A stretch of 22,960 bases of DNA from CAZSWR01 sp964610885 (GTDB taxonomy: Bacteria > Bacteroidota > Ignavibacteria > Kapaibacteriales > UBA2268), in contig CAZSWR010000062.1 of NCBI GenBank assembly GCA_964610885.1, forward strand, positions 1 to 22,960, given 5' to 3'. A model generated the notes under the pieces. It saw nothing but the letters and a program-made list of their open reading frames with translations, was not told the DNA's origin and did no database searches. Both the position numbers and the translations under genes were made by a program. The number at the start of each line of letters is the position of its first letter. Within the stretch, counting starts at the first letter, position 1. Of this stretch, positions 1-7,589 are shown piece by piece.

Positions 1-212
1 TGGGATGGCATTTTTGTATATCTGGTGCCCTCGGGCGAGCCGTTCGGGAAAAGCCAATTTGCAGGGCTGGCTGTATATATTTGTGCCGTAGCAGAAAATC
101 CGCCCGCAACGAACAGCGCAAGAAACATTGGCAACAGAAATGACGCGCGCGCCAAGCATTGCCTAAGTCTTTTATATTCAGTTCTTTCCACGATATATGC
201 CATATTATTCAT
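1..212 (-). CDS. Secreted protein, N-terminal part only (runs off left edge)
   Basis: An open minus-strand frame starts at ATG 212 (or the in-frame ATG 203) and continues past base 1, so only about 70 residues are visible. After a short basic N-terminus (YKRLRQCLARAS) comes a hydrophobic stretch (FLLPMFLALFVAGGFSATA) followed by Q-I-Y, a typical Sec signal peptide with cleavage after ATA. The mature start reads TASPANWLFPNGSPEG. An in-frame TAA lies a few codons upstream of ATG 212, which bounds the gene. There is no strong Shine-Dalgarno site. The function cannot be assigned because the body lies outside the window. Given four T9SS cargo proteins nearby, another secreted or surface protein is a reasonable inference. 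The opposite-strand frame over the same bases (25-228) lacks any such features and is treated as a shadow. Confidence 0.6.
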   Translation of the reverse strand, partial: MNNMAYIVERTEYKRLRQCLARASFLLPMFLALFVAGGFSATAQIYTASPANWLFPNGSPEGTRYTKMPS

Positions 213-324
213 ACTATTCTTGAATTAATTAACCGCAATCAATTAATTAAATTTTCAACCAACAATTTCTATAAGCATAAATTGTACCAAATAATTAGAT
301 GATGTGTAAATGTAATGATATTGT

Positions 325-371
325 TGTAGGGGCACGGCATGCCGTGCACTATTTGGGCACCCGCCCCTACA
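325..371. repeat. Nested palindromic repeat (GCACGGC type)
   Basis: A perfect 16-base palindrome, GCACGGCATGCCGTGC, occupies 332-347. It sits inside an outer inverted repeat, TGTAGGGGC (325-333) with GCCCCTACA (363-371). The outer arm shares the TGTAGGGGC flank with the GGGCGGGTT hairpins elsewhere in the window. A relative of the inner palindrome is at 12928-12951. It looks like a REP-like intergenic element. No transposase is nearby. Confidence 0.7.
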
Positions 372-452
372 TTGCCAACAAAGCAATCATCTCATTATGC
401 GAAAAAGTCGTACTACGAGTAATCAGCACATCATCACATCAGCAAATCCTCG

Positions 453-471
453 GGCGGGTTTGGAACCCGCC
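453..471. repeat. REP-like hairpin GGCGGGTT/AACCCGCC
   Basis: Perfect 8-bp arms GGCGGGTT (453-460) and AACCCGCC (464-471) flank a TGG loop. CTACAC follows, matching the reversed TGTAGGGG flank seen at 12822. Related hairpins are at 6034-6056, 12675-12695, 12826-12846 and 13026-13046. Confidence 0.7.
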
Positions 472-547
472 ACTACACAAAATAAGTTTAAAGTTTCAAG
501 GAACAAGTCTGAAAGTTGGAATTCATATTAATCATTGAAATTCATAC

Positions 548-686
548 AAATCCCCAACCCTTTTGCCAAAGCAGGGCTGAAGGATAATATTCACGTATAA
601 CACTGGTATTATTAGATGTAGGAATATTCTCAGGAACACGGGTTAGACCGTGGGTTGTCACAGAATATTTTTTTAAACAGCCTGTT
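548..686 (+). repeat. Divergent copy A of the ~139-bp interspersed element
   Basis: This stretch shares its beginning (AAATCCCCAACCC, then CAAAG and GGGCT), its central hairpin (CACGG-GTTAGA-CCGTG followed by GTCACAGA) and its end (AACAGCCT) with the much closer copies at 19375-19513 and 21835-21971. It has about the same length as those copies, so homology is likely despite low identity in between. Confidence 0.5.
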
Positions 687-998
687 AAGGAGATATTCGG
701 CCTCATGCCCTGTACATAGAATTTATTTTTGTGGATATACTATGAGGCCTTCGAAAGAATTATTATCACAAACCAAGGGCTGAAAAATAACTCAACAACA
801 TCATTTGAATAATGCAGTTCGAAGATTCAACGGTATTTGGATTGATGATAGAGTGATGCATTTCATATATACTCTCCCAACGACTCATAGGTCGCTGGAA
901 GAGTATGAATTGAAAATTGAATAGAAGTTGAAATTCTTTGGTCTCACCCTGCTTTAAAATTACAAGAGAGATGTGGTTGGAACTAAACAACAGCTGAT

Positions 999-1313
999 TC
1001 AATTTGCCTTTTTGATGAGTTCCATTACTGGAACACCATTCTTCATCTTTAATGTAAATGATTCTAAAGTGTCTGCTGGATCTACGATTGGCAAAGAGTC
1101 CAAATTGGGTACAATTATTCCGGTATAGATGAAAGTTCCACCAATGAACTCTGGTGCTATTGATGCAGTACTGTAGGTTTTATTGGTATCGATTGTGCAA
1201 ATCGTGCCACCTAATGTATTTTGTTCAGTATTGTCAGCGTTAAGGATATTTAGTGAACTAAACAAGCCGACAACCAGAAACAACAACAAAATTCTACAGA
1301 AGTATTTCATCAT
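999..1313 (-). CDS. Small secreted protein of unknown function
   Basis: A 104-residue protein starting at ATG 1313 (a second ATG follows immediately). An excellent ribosome site, AAGGAG, lies 5 bases upstream and overlaps the stop of the preceding gene. The N-terminus MMKYFCRILLLFLVVGLFSS is a clear signal peptide, probably cleaved near NADN. The rest (TICTIDTNKTYSTASIAPEF, ending VMELIKKAN) matches no family I recognise. The gap to the upstream T9SS-domain gene is only 6 bp, so the two are co-transcribed and may act together outside the inner membrane. A frame starting at TTG 1002 overlaps the stop and runs on to 766, but it lacks protein-like features I trust; a frameshifted C-terminus cannot be excluded. 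Confidence 0.65.
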   Translation of the reverse strand: MMKYFCRILLLFLVVGLFSSLNILNADNTEQNTLGGTICTIDTNKTYSTASIAPEFIGGTFIYTGIIVPNLDSLPIVDPADTLESFTLKMKNGVPVMELIKKAN

Positions 1314-1319
1314 TTCTCC

Positions 1320-1904
1320 TTATTTAGTAACGACAAAAGGAATCGAAATTCTACCTTCATCAGTGTCGATTATTGCGAAATATGAACCTGAGGATAGTCC
1401 CGACAATTCAACCCTGACTTCTTTCTGGTTTATTAAATCAACAGTTTTAACTAATGATGAACTAATGTCAATAATAAAAACAGAACGAATATAGGTTTCG
1501 GCTTTGCATATTAGAAAGTCTGAGACAGGATTTGGGTAAAGACTAACAATGTTATCTGACATATCATTAGTAGATACTCTTTGTGATCCTTTTGGCCGAT
1601 ATTGCCATAATGAGCCGAAAATCATTGTTCCATTGCCATCATAGCAAAATGAGCCAGTTACTGTACCATCAACAACCCCGTCATTGTTAGTGTCGACATC
1701 GATCTGAATCACTCCATAATTAGTCGATGGATCATATTCGCCAACGTATCCATACATATTAACAGAAATATTCCCGAATGGCTTTGTAATAGTAAAAGTG
1801 TTCCTTTTACCATTAAAGTTTCCTTTTACAGGTCGGGAATATGCATCCTGAAAGGATAAAAGCAGAATAGCAAAGAATACAGAATAAAACACAACTCGTC
1901 TCAT
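1320..1904 (-). CDS. Secreted protein with T9SS type A C-terminal sorting domain
   Basis: A 194-residue protein with a signal peptide at residues 1-23 (MRRVVFYSVFFAILLLSFQD, then AYS). Its middle region, with an acidic DVDTNNDGVVDG stretch like a calcium-binding loop, matches no family I know. The last ~75 residues form a T9SS sorting domain: the YPNPVSDFL motif, short beta strands, and a final G-SYFAIIDTDEGRISIPFVVTK-like segment ending in K. T9SS substrates cross the outer membrane and are either released or attached to surface polysaccharide. CGGAG sits 8 bases before ATG 1904. It is the first gene of an operon with the small secreted protein at 999-1313. A pentanucleotide repeat lies 38-69 bp upstream of the start and may tune its expression. 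Confidence 0.85.
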   Translation of the reverse strand: MRRVVFYSVFFAILLLSFQDAYSRPVKGNFNGKRNTFTITKPFGNISVNMYGYVGEYDPSTNYGVIQIDVDTNNDGVVDGTVTGSFCYDGNGTMIFGSLWQYRPKGSQRVSTNDMSDNIVSLYPNPVSDFLICKAETYIRSVFIIDISSSLVKTVDLINQKEVRVELSGLSSGSYFAIIDTDEGRISIPFVVTK

Positions 1905-1941
1905 AAAACAACTCCGCTAACAAATTGAACAAATGACGAGC

Positions 1942-1973
1942 ATAATATAATATAATATAATATAATATAATAT
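1942..1973. repeat. ATAAT pentanucleotide tandem repeat in promoter region
   Basis: Six full ATAAT units plus two bases (32 bp) lie 38-69 bp upstream of the start codon of the T9SS-domain gene at 1320-1904. Read on the gene's strand the repeat gives serial TATATT/TATTAT boxes, where a -10 region would be expected. Slipped-strand changes would alter promoter spacing in 5-bp steps. Confidence 0.85.
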
Positions 1974-2472
1974 CCAAATAATATTTTTGTGCATGAATAT
2001 AATATCTGAGGTTTAAGTACTCAATAGATGATTATTTCCTCATACTTTATAATAATTGAAAATTTATTTTCTAAATGAAATTATTCTACCGCCAAAGACC
2101 ATTTCTAAGATTTGTTAAGATAAATATGTGTCCATCATTTCTTTCGTAGTTTCGCTACCCTTGGAAAACAAATTGGCAGTCGCTACCTATTGCGAATAGT
2201 ATGTTTCAGTCCACAATAACATGATATAGTAAATAAATATTAACCAATCAGCATCTTTATCCCCAGATGCCTCTACACTTGCTGAAGTGCCCCCCAATGG
2301 ACGAATGGATTTGCATGGGCACTGCATTCCATATCCGTGCAGATCGGCACAGAGCGAAATCACGCCTGAAAGCTATACTATTTGCCACAAAACAACAATT
2401 GCCCTCGAGTATTATAATATATCGATTTTGCCTGTTGTTCCACAATCTCGATCAGAAATGTGCAGAATACCC
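1974..2472. other. AT-rich gap, nothing recognised
   Basis: This 500-bp stretch lies between the promoter-proximal repeat and the terminator of the lipoprotein gene. Short opposing open frames around 2257-2524 lack signal peptides, motifs and convincing ribosome sites. The section from about 2265 to 2350 is more GC-rich than its surroundings and might be a decayed fragment, but I could not identify it. Confidence 0.4.
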
Positions 2473-2516
2473 ACACAAAAAAAGAGGCTGTCCTTTCGTG
2501 GGACAACCTCTTGTTC
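2473..2516 (-). terminator. Rho-independent terminator of the lipoprotein gene
   Basis: On the minus strand, AAGAGGTTGTCC pairs with GGACAGCCTCTT (one G-T mismatch position) around a short CACGAAA loop, and is followed by a run of seven T. It lies 40-80 bases after the stop codon at 2556. Confidence 0.85.
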
Positions 2517-2555
2517 GATGTTGATTTTTCTGGCATTTGAAATGAATTGCCGCGA

Positions 2556-4274
2556 TTATTTTTTCCTCTTTGCCGGGGCCAGGCGGATTGTTTCCTGGAT
2601 TGTTTCGCAATTCTTTGTGGAGATTGTGAACTCTTTTGTTTTGTAGCCGTCTCGGGAGACTGTGAATGTGTATGTGTGCGGAGCGCAAAGTTCGTTTGCT
2701 GTGGCCCAACCCTCTACGTTCGAGCCAATGGTGCGGATTGTCTCGCCTTCAGATCTAACCTTGACGATTGCGTTTTGCAGGTTGGTCTCCGAGATTGAAT
2801 CCTTGATCCTCAGTTTAATCACTGCTGTGCAACAAGTATCCTTGACGACCAGAGGCATGACTTTCTCGAAATTCAGCGTGTCGTGGCATCCGATGTGGAA
2901 GCTAAATTCCTGAGATGTATAATTAGTTTTACTGCATACGGCTGTATAATCGCCTTCGCAAATATTTCCAAATCTCACAATGCCATTTTCATATGATTGT
3001 GGAGGGATAGAATTGCCTATGCTCCTGCGTATGAAAACGCTCGCGTCGTTGAGCGGTTGGCCGTTTCCGTCTCGGAGGTGGATGGTTACCGATCCGAAGC
3101 AACATTCGGTTGGTGCCATTCTCTTTTCGACCTCGATATTATCGTCGCAAGAAACACGGAAAGAGATTTCGCCGACAGAAAAACCGGTTTTAGTCGCAAA
3201 GCACAAGTATAGACCGGAGCATACGTTCTCGAAAACGCAAACACCGTCGTTATTTGTATATTTTGTTGCGAGCGTTACTCCGTCAAGTGTAAGTATTACT
3301 TTTGCCTCGGGCACAACCGCGCCGGTGTTCAGGTTGGTTAATTTCAGAGTGTATTTATTGTTACAACACGAATCGGGTGTAACTTGCTTTTCGAGGTTGA
3401 CGGAATCGCCACAGTTAATCGCCTGCGAAAACTCTAATACTTTGTAATTGTCTGCTGCCACCCTGATGTTGTATTCGCCGGGGCACAGTTCGCGGAATTT
3501 AACGAATCCATTTTCGGCGTTAGCCATGGCCAGTTCCACTCCGCCCTTGCGCAGCCGGACGTTAGCATTGTTCACGATAGCGCCGGAGTATTTAGACCTC
3601 AGGTTGATTGCTATAACGCCATGGCAGCACGTGTCTGGCGTGGATTGGGATTGCAAATAGAATACTGTGCCGGTCGTATCGTTGTACAGAGTAATACTCT
3701 CTTCGACCACTTTGTATCCGTCGCGAGCGATACGTATCCAATATGTGCCCGGGCAGACGTTATCGAATGTAAATGAGCCGGTTTCGTTGGTCGAAGCAAG
3801 GCGCACTCGCTGGTTGTTTCGGTTCAACCTGATGATGGCGCCTGAAATTAGCGACGAATCAGAGGATTTGCGTACAGTAATCGTAAGCCGGCCCGAACAG
3901 GCGTCTAAGTGTTTCATTAGCACGGGATTGGATTTGCTGTGAAGCACGGCATCGTTCACGGAGCTTCGCAACGTATCGAAATCTTCGTGGAATATCCTGA
4001 CTGTCGATGAGGCTTTCTTGTCGGCGATGAACCTAATGCGCCCCACGCCTAATTCGTCTGTCGTGTCGCGAAGCAAGAATTCCTCGCCGGGCGTAATGAC
4101 TTCGATAATTGCCCCAGCCACTCCGACGCCCTGTTCGTCCACGATAGCGATTTCGGCCGAATTAGCCGAATCGGGCGAGACTGCGTCGTCTTTGCAGGCA
4201 TACATTAGAATCGATAGAAGCGAAAATGCAACCATCGCAAATATTGGAACTATAACACGTTGAAATCTTTTCAT
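2556..4274 (-). CDS. Surface-type lipoprotein of tandem Cys-rich Ig-like (CarboxypepD_reg-like) repeats
   Basis: Start chosen at ATG 4274, preceded by AGAGG; a TTG eight codons upstream is less likely. The product has 572 residues. Residues 1-27 form a lipoprotein signal with lipobox L-M-Y-A-C (Cys27). The next residues, K-D-D, resemble the Bacteroidota lipoprotein surface-export signal, so outer-leaflet exposure is inferred. One Cys-poor unit is followed by five tandem units of about 85-95 residues resembling carboxypeptidase regulatory-like/Cna-B beta sandwiches (G-x-F-x-F-x-N-V-C-P-G-x-Y, then DGYK-like turns). A Cys precedes the PG-x-Y turn in all five units, most units have another in an x-C-x-D element, and a Cys-Cys pair marks each of the last four junctions (DTCCHG, DSCCNN, TECCFG, DTCCTA). 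No catalytic motif is visible, so a structural or adhesive role is likely. Single gene with its own promoter and terminator. Confidence 0.8.
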   Translation of the reverse strand: MKRFQRVIVPIFAMVAFSLLSILMYACKDDAVSPDSANSAEIAIVDEQGVGVAGAIIEVITPGEEFLLRDTTDELGVGRIRFIADKKASSTVRIFHEDFDTLRSSVNDAVLHSKSNPVLMKHLDACSGRLTITVRKSSDSSLISGAIIRLNRNNQRVRLASTNETGSFTFDNVCPGTYWIRIARDGYKVVEESITLYNDTTGTVFYLQSQSTPDTCCHGVIAINLRSKYSGAIVNNANVRLRKGGVELAMANAENGFVKFRELCPGEYNIRVAADNYKVLEFSQAINCGDSVNLEKQVTPDSCCNNKYTLKLTNLNTGAVVPEAKVILTLDGVTLATKYTNNDGVCVFENVCSGLYLCFATKTGFSVGEISFRVSCDDNIEVEKRMAPTECCFGSVTIHLRDGNGQPLNDASVFIRRSIGNSIPPQSYENGIVRFGNICEGDYTAVCSKTNYTSQEFSFHIGCHDTLNFEKVMPLVVKDTCCTAVIKLRIKDSISETNLQNAIVKVRSEGETIRTIGSNVEGWATANELCAPHTYTFTVSRDGYKTKEFTISTKNCETIQETIRLAPAKRKK

Positions 4275-4302
4275 AACTACCTCTTTATAAAATTTCAATT
4301 AT

Positions 4303-4310
4303 CAAACATA
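4303..4310 (-). promoter_or_regulatory. Candidate TAnnTTTG promoter of the lipoprotein gene
   Basis: The minus strand reads TATGTTTG, an exact match to the Bacteroidota -7 element TAnnTTTG. It would place the transcript start about 22 bases before ATG 4274. No well-spaced -33 TTTG is seen. Confidence 0.45.
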
Positions 4311-4370
4311 ACCAAATAATAACAAATAATTACATAAAAAGTTACATATAAAATGGCAGTAGTATTTTTT

Positions 4371-4410
4371 ATAAAAAAAACCTTCCGTACATTTCGGCAC
4401 GGAAGGTTTG
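4371..4410 (-). terminator. Rho-independent terminator of the MFS gene
   Basis: Perfect 10-bp arms AACCTTCCGT (4379-4388) and ACGGAAGGTT (4399-4408), followed on the minus strand by eight T. It lies just after the stop at 4434. Confidence 0.92.
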
Positions 4411-4433
4411 GAAAGTGTTTCCGAACAAAGTAT

Positions 4434-5837
4434 TTATGCTTTGTTGGGTTTTTCAAGTCCATAAGCTTTTCTCTTGTCTTCCGATTTCAACAGAATGCCA
4501 AGGAAAACAGCGGCAATACCGAGAGCTGCAAAGACAAGCATCGGATTGGTATAGTTGTATCTTACGGATGTGTCGCCAGCAGCCATTGCATCGGCCACGC
4601 CAGGATTGGAAATATTGAGCACCCAGCCGATAAGGATCGGGAAGAGCCACAAGCCAATATTTTGAATCCAGAAGATACAGGCATAAGCCGAACCGAGGTA
4701 GCGTTCTTCGACGATTTTCGGAACCGAAGGCCACATGGAAGCCGGAACGAGCGAAAATGCGATACCGAGAACTGCGATCGAGAGGATGGCGATTGTGGCG
4801 GAAAATGCTTCGGAAGGAACCAAAGCAAAAATCAAGTGAGAGCAGATCAATAAAAGTGCTCCCCAAAGCATCATAGATGCTCCTTTGCCTTTGGCGTCAA
4901 GGAAATATCCCAATATCGGGGTAAGGATCATTGCACCAATTGGGAACCAAGAAACCATGTCGGCAGCCTCTTGAACAGGAATTGAAAGTTTGTTCTGGAG
5001 CATGTTTGCGGCATATTTCTGGAACGGGAAGATTGCTGAATAGAACAGGACACAAAGTCCAGCAATATAGAGGAAGCCTCTATTGGTGAAAATGAATTTA
5101 AGGTCAGAAATTTTGAATTCTTCTTCTGGTTCGCCATTTCCTTGCGCCCCAATTTGCTTATCGAGTTTGTAATCCATAAATGAATAAATTATGAAGGTAA
5201 GCAAACCGATGCAGAGAAGCGCCACACCAAAAGTAACGGAACTAAGTACGCCACCATAGTTTTCGGCGATGCGGGGAGAAAGGCGGAATACAGCAAAAAC
5301 GCCCAAGCGTGCTGTTGCCATTTCCATACCCATTGCGAGGGCCATTTCTTTGCCTTTGAACCATTTTACGATTGCCTTCGAGACTGTGATGCCTGCCATC
5401 TCGACGCCAACGCCGAAGATTGCAAAACCGATCGATGCCAATTTGACCGACGGGGGCATTCCAGTGAAAAATGAATTGAAGAAATCGAAGCCGAAACCGC
5501 CATGGTTGAAGGTGTCGGTCAAAGCATATAACTTAATCAATCCACCGCCAAGCATGATACAGCCGGCTGTAAGTGCAGTAAAACGTATTCCCATTTTGTC
5601 GAGAATAATACCCGAGAAAATCAAGAAGAAGGCATAAACATTGAGCAAGTATTCCGAACTCGAAAAGAATCCGTAACTTTCAGGATCCCATTTCATGCTA
5701 ACTTCGAGCATTTGCTGGAGAGGCGAGAGCAAATCCACAAAGAAATAAGCGCAGAACATTGTTAATGCGACGAGAACCAGCGCAGTCCATCTTAGCCCAG
5801 CCGATTCGGTCATTAATTTGTTGATCTTTTCAGTCAT
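4434..5837 (-). CDS. MFS transporter, 12 transmembrane segments
   Basis: A 467-residue integral inner-membrane protein. About twelve hydrophobic segments fall in two halves, split by a charged cytoplasmic loop (MDYKLDKQIGAQGNGEPEEE, roughly residues 216-235). An MFS motif A-like loop, GIILDKMG, lies at residues 76-83 after TM2, and a second copy, LGYFLDAKGKG, lies in the C-terminal half. The segment VPASMWPSVPKIVEERYLGSA followed by IQNIGLWLFP resembles the MFSD1-like branch of the superfamily, whose animal member exports dipeptides from lysosomes. This subfamily placement is from memory and weak, so the substrate should be treated as unknown. It is a single-gene unit with a strong terminator and a candidate promoter at 5892-5899. 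Confidence 0.85.
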   Translation of the reverse strand: MTEKINKLMTESAGLRWTALVLVALTMFCAYFFVDLLSPLQQMLEVSMKWDPESYGFFSSSEYLLNVYAFFLIFSGIILDKMGIRFTALTAGCIMLGGGLIKLYALTDTFNHGGFGFDFFNSFFTGMPPSVKLASIGFAIFGVGVEMAGITVSKAIVKWFKGKEMALAMGMEMATARLGVFAVFRLSPRIAENYGGVLSSVTFGVALLCIGLLTFIIYSFMDYKLDKQIGAQGNGEPEEEFKISDLKFIFTNRGFLYIAGLCVLFYSAIFPFQKYAANMLQNKLSIPVQEAADMVSWFPIGAMILTPILGYFLDAKGKGASMMLWGALLLICSHLIFALVPSEAFSATIAILSIAVLGIAFSLVPASMWPSVPKIVEERYLGSAYACIFWIQNIGLWLFPILIGWVLNISNPGVADAMAAGDTSVRYNYTNPMLVFAALGIAAVFLGILLKSEDKRKAYGLEKPNKA

Positions 5838-5891
5838 ACAATACCCGTAATAAAAATTAATAAACTACTAATTGTCAATTTATTCAATCGG

Positions 5892-5899
5892 CAAAATTA
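5892..5899 (-). promoter_or_regulatory. Candidate TAnnTTTG promoter of the MFS gene
   Basis: The minus strand reads TAATTTTG, matching the Bacteroidota -7 consensus, with a leader of about 48 bases to ATG 5837. The -33 element is not evident. Confidence 0.35.
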
Positions 5900-6033
5900 C
5901 TTATTGTTTCGCAATTATTTAAGGTTTTTTTTTAATATTGCTATTGGATAGGATTCATGTGGAAAAATTCATTGCTCAGCGTTGAATGTGTTATTGTCGG
6001 GTATTGGAGCGGAAGATGATTGCAACACGACAA

Positions 6034-6056
6034 AGGGCAGGTTTGGAGCCTGCCCT
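6034..6056. repeat. REP-like hairpin AGGGCAGG/CCTGCCCT, possible terminator of the thioredoxin gene
   Basis: Perfect 8-bp arms (6034-6041 and 6049-6056) around a TTTGGAG loop. The layout matches the GGGCGGGTTTGGAACCCGCC hairpin at 453, but G-C pairs are swapped for A-T on both arms. It sits 30 bases after the stop of the thioredoxin-like gene, so it may also end that transcript, although the following T tract is short. Confidence 0.65.
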
Positions 6057-6086
6057 GAATCATAAATTGCTGTTGGTGAGGAGTCT

Positions 6087-6602
6087 TTATTTCTTCTGCG
6101 CGTCGGCTGCTTGGAGCGCACGGATTTGTTTCAGGAGTTCTTCTTCGTCCCCGGGAGCGAAGCCGTTGTGTTGCCAAACGATTTCGCCTTTGCCGTTGCA
6201 GAGTATTGTGTGGGGCGGGTTGTTCACGTTGAGTGCGCGTTTCAGGTCGGAATTTTCGTCCAGGTAAACGTCGAATTTCCATTTCTTGCCTTTCACGAAC
6301 GGGGCAACTTTTTTGGAGTTGCGGCTGTCGTCGATGGAGACGGCAAAGAATTTAACGCCGGTTTCTTTCTGCCAGTCGGGATAGAGTTCGTTGATGGTGT
6401 TCAGCTCGGTGATGCACGATTTGCACCAAGTGGCCCAGAAATTTATCACAAATGGTTTGCCGTCGTTGCTAAACGTTTTCGCATCGACCGATTCGCCCAG
6501 CAAATTCTTGACAGAGGCCGAAGGTACTGTTTGGGCTTTCTGAGCGAATGCGCAGCCGAATCCGAGCAGGAAGAGCGCAATTAAGATTTTTGTTTTTTTC
6601 AT
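6087..6602 (-). CDS. Periplasmic TlpA/ResA-like thioredoxin-fold protein
   Basis: A 171-residue protein exported by a signal peptide (residues 1-20, cleavage after AFA; the Cys at 17 lacks a proper lipobox). The thioredoxin fold begins around residue 28. The active site is FWATWCKSC with Cys60 and Cys63, and the N-N-P-P-H-T segment near residue 130 supplies the cis-proline. The GKPFVINFWATWC and VSIDDS elements are typical of the TlpA/ResA/DsbE group, which reduces periplasmic disulfides, for example during cytochrome c maturation or in keeping secreted Cys proteins correct. The actual partner is unknown. A Cys-rich lipoprotein is encoded nearby, but a link is only suggestive. It is divergent from the T9SS cargo gene at 6730. 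Start ATG 6602, with a weak GAGG 9 bases upstream. Confidence 0.9.
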   Translation of the reverse strand: MKKTKILIALFLLGFGCAFAQKAQTVPSASVKNLLGESVDAKTFSNDGKPFVINFWATWCKSCITELNTINELYPDWQKETGVKFFAVSIDDSRNSKKVAPFVKGKKWKFDVYLDENSDLKRALNVNNPPHTILCNGKGEIVWQHNGFAPGDEEELLKQIRALQAADAQKK

Positions 6603-6638
6603 TATTATTTGCCTCGAAAATTTATTAATTTTAAACTC

Positions 6639-6666
6639 ACGTATTTTACAATATAAAAAAATACGT
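6639..6666. promoter_or_regulatory. Inverted repeat in divergent promoter region
   Basis: Arms ACGTATTTT (6639-6647) and AAAATACGT (6658-6666) are perfect and separated by 10 AT-only or nearly AT-only bases. It lies between the divergent starts at 6602 and 6730. It could be an operator or a simple AT-rich structure. Confidence 0.35.
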
Positions 6667-6729
6667 ATATAAACTAATTACGAAATTACATAGTAAGCGT
6701 TGTTAAAAAAAATACATAAGGACAAAAAA

Positions 6730-7482
6730 ATGAAAAAAATCGGATTACTCTGTTGCTGTTGCCTTCTGATGGCCTTTGCTTTCAGTTCGCTGAAAGCGGC
6801 AAGCCTCGAAGTCGTTAGTGCCGACACACTCCGCACAATCATCGCCGGGGATCAGAATCGCATCTATGCCTATGCGAACGTAAAGAATATCTCAGCAAGC
6901 ACTGTCAATGTCATCGTCGGGCTTTCGATCATCGAAAAAACCGAAGGCCAACAGATTCAGGTCTGCTTTGCCGGCGGTTGCATGGAGTTCTTCCCGCCCG
7001 CAAGCGATCCCGAGCGGACAGACATCCTATATGATGTGCTGCAAGCAACTCTCGCCCCGGGCGAAACGACCGACGGAACCGGCAATGATTTCGATTGCCT
7101 GATCTCGAACAAAACAACTATCGGCGAAACAATCGTCCTTTTCAATTTCAAAAATGCAGCAAATCAAAAAGACGCTGTCAGCACGACGATTAAATACGTC
7201 GTTACAGCAACCGGCATCGAATCGGAGGAAATCGGCAAAGCAAACGGAGCAAGCGTCTATCCGAACCCGGCCCGCACCGCATTCACAATCGACCACGGCG
7301 CCGTCTCCGGCACGATCAACATCTTCTCGGCCACTGGCGCAAAGGTTGCCCAGCGCGCCATCGAGAGCGGCAGCCTGAGTACCTCGGTCGAAACTGCAGA
7401 CATGACCCCCGGGACTTATTTCTTCACGATTACGTCGGCCGGAGAGAAAATCTCGAGCGGCAAATTCCAAGTCGTCAAATAA
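6730..7482 (+). CDS. Secreted T9SS cargo protein with Ig-like body
   Basis: Start chosen at ATG 6730, preceded by AAGGA at 7-base spacing; a TTG at 6700 is in frame but lacks a ribosome site. The product has 250 residues. The signal peptide (residues 1-23, cleavage after LKA) contains four consecutive Cys (GLLCCCCLLM). No lipobox is formed, so signal peptidase I processing is likely. Residues 26-165 look like an all-beta adhesion-type domain (YAYANVKNISASTVNVIVG), with a C-F-A-G-G-C pair. The last ~75 residues are a T9SS sorting domain (SVYPNPARTAFTI, then MTPGTYFFTITSAGEKISSG, ending FQVVK). No enzymatic motif is visible. Probably a monocistronic surface or secreted protein. Confidence 0.85.
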   Translation: MKKIGLLCCCCLLMAFAFSSLKAASLEVVSADTLRTIIAGDQNRIYAYANVKNISASTVNVIVGLSIIEKTEGQQIQVCFAGGCMEFFPPASDPERTDILYDVLQATLAPGETTDGTGNDFDCLISNKTTIGETIVLFNFKNAANQKDAVSTTIKYVVTATGIESEEIGKANGASVYPNPARTAFTIDHGAVSGTINIFSATGAKVAQRAIESGSLSTSVETADMTPGTYFFTITSAGEKISSGKFQVVK

Positions 7483-7507
7483 GTGATACTTGATCAAAAC
7501 TGTACCA

Positions 7508-7540
7508 AGCCGGTTTTCCTTTTGCCGAAGGAGGCCGGCT
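7508..7540 (+). terminator. Hairpin after the T9SS cargo gene, weak terminator candidate
   Basis: Outer arms AGCCGG (7508-7513) and CCGGCT (7535-7540) enclose inner arms CCTT and AAGG. The T tract after it is poor (GATTAATG), so termination efficiency is doubtful. Confidence 0.35.
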
Positions 7541-7589
7541 GATTAATGAAAAGGCAAAGATGTAAGCTCTGGACTAAACGAAAAGCAAT

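Noticed and set aside
766..1002. 78-codon minus-strand frame overlapping the stop of the small secreted protein
   Set aside because: It starts at TTG without its own ribosome site, shows no signal or motif, and is opposed by a coding-like plus-strand frame.
2257..2709. Several overlapping frames of 60-120 codons around the lipoprotein terminator
   Set aside because: They cross the terminator or the real gene, have no ribosome sites and no motifs.
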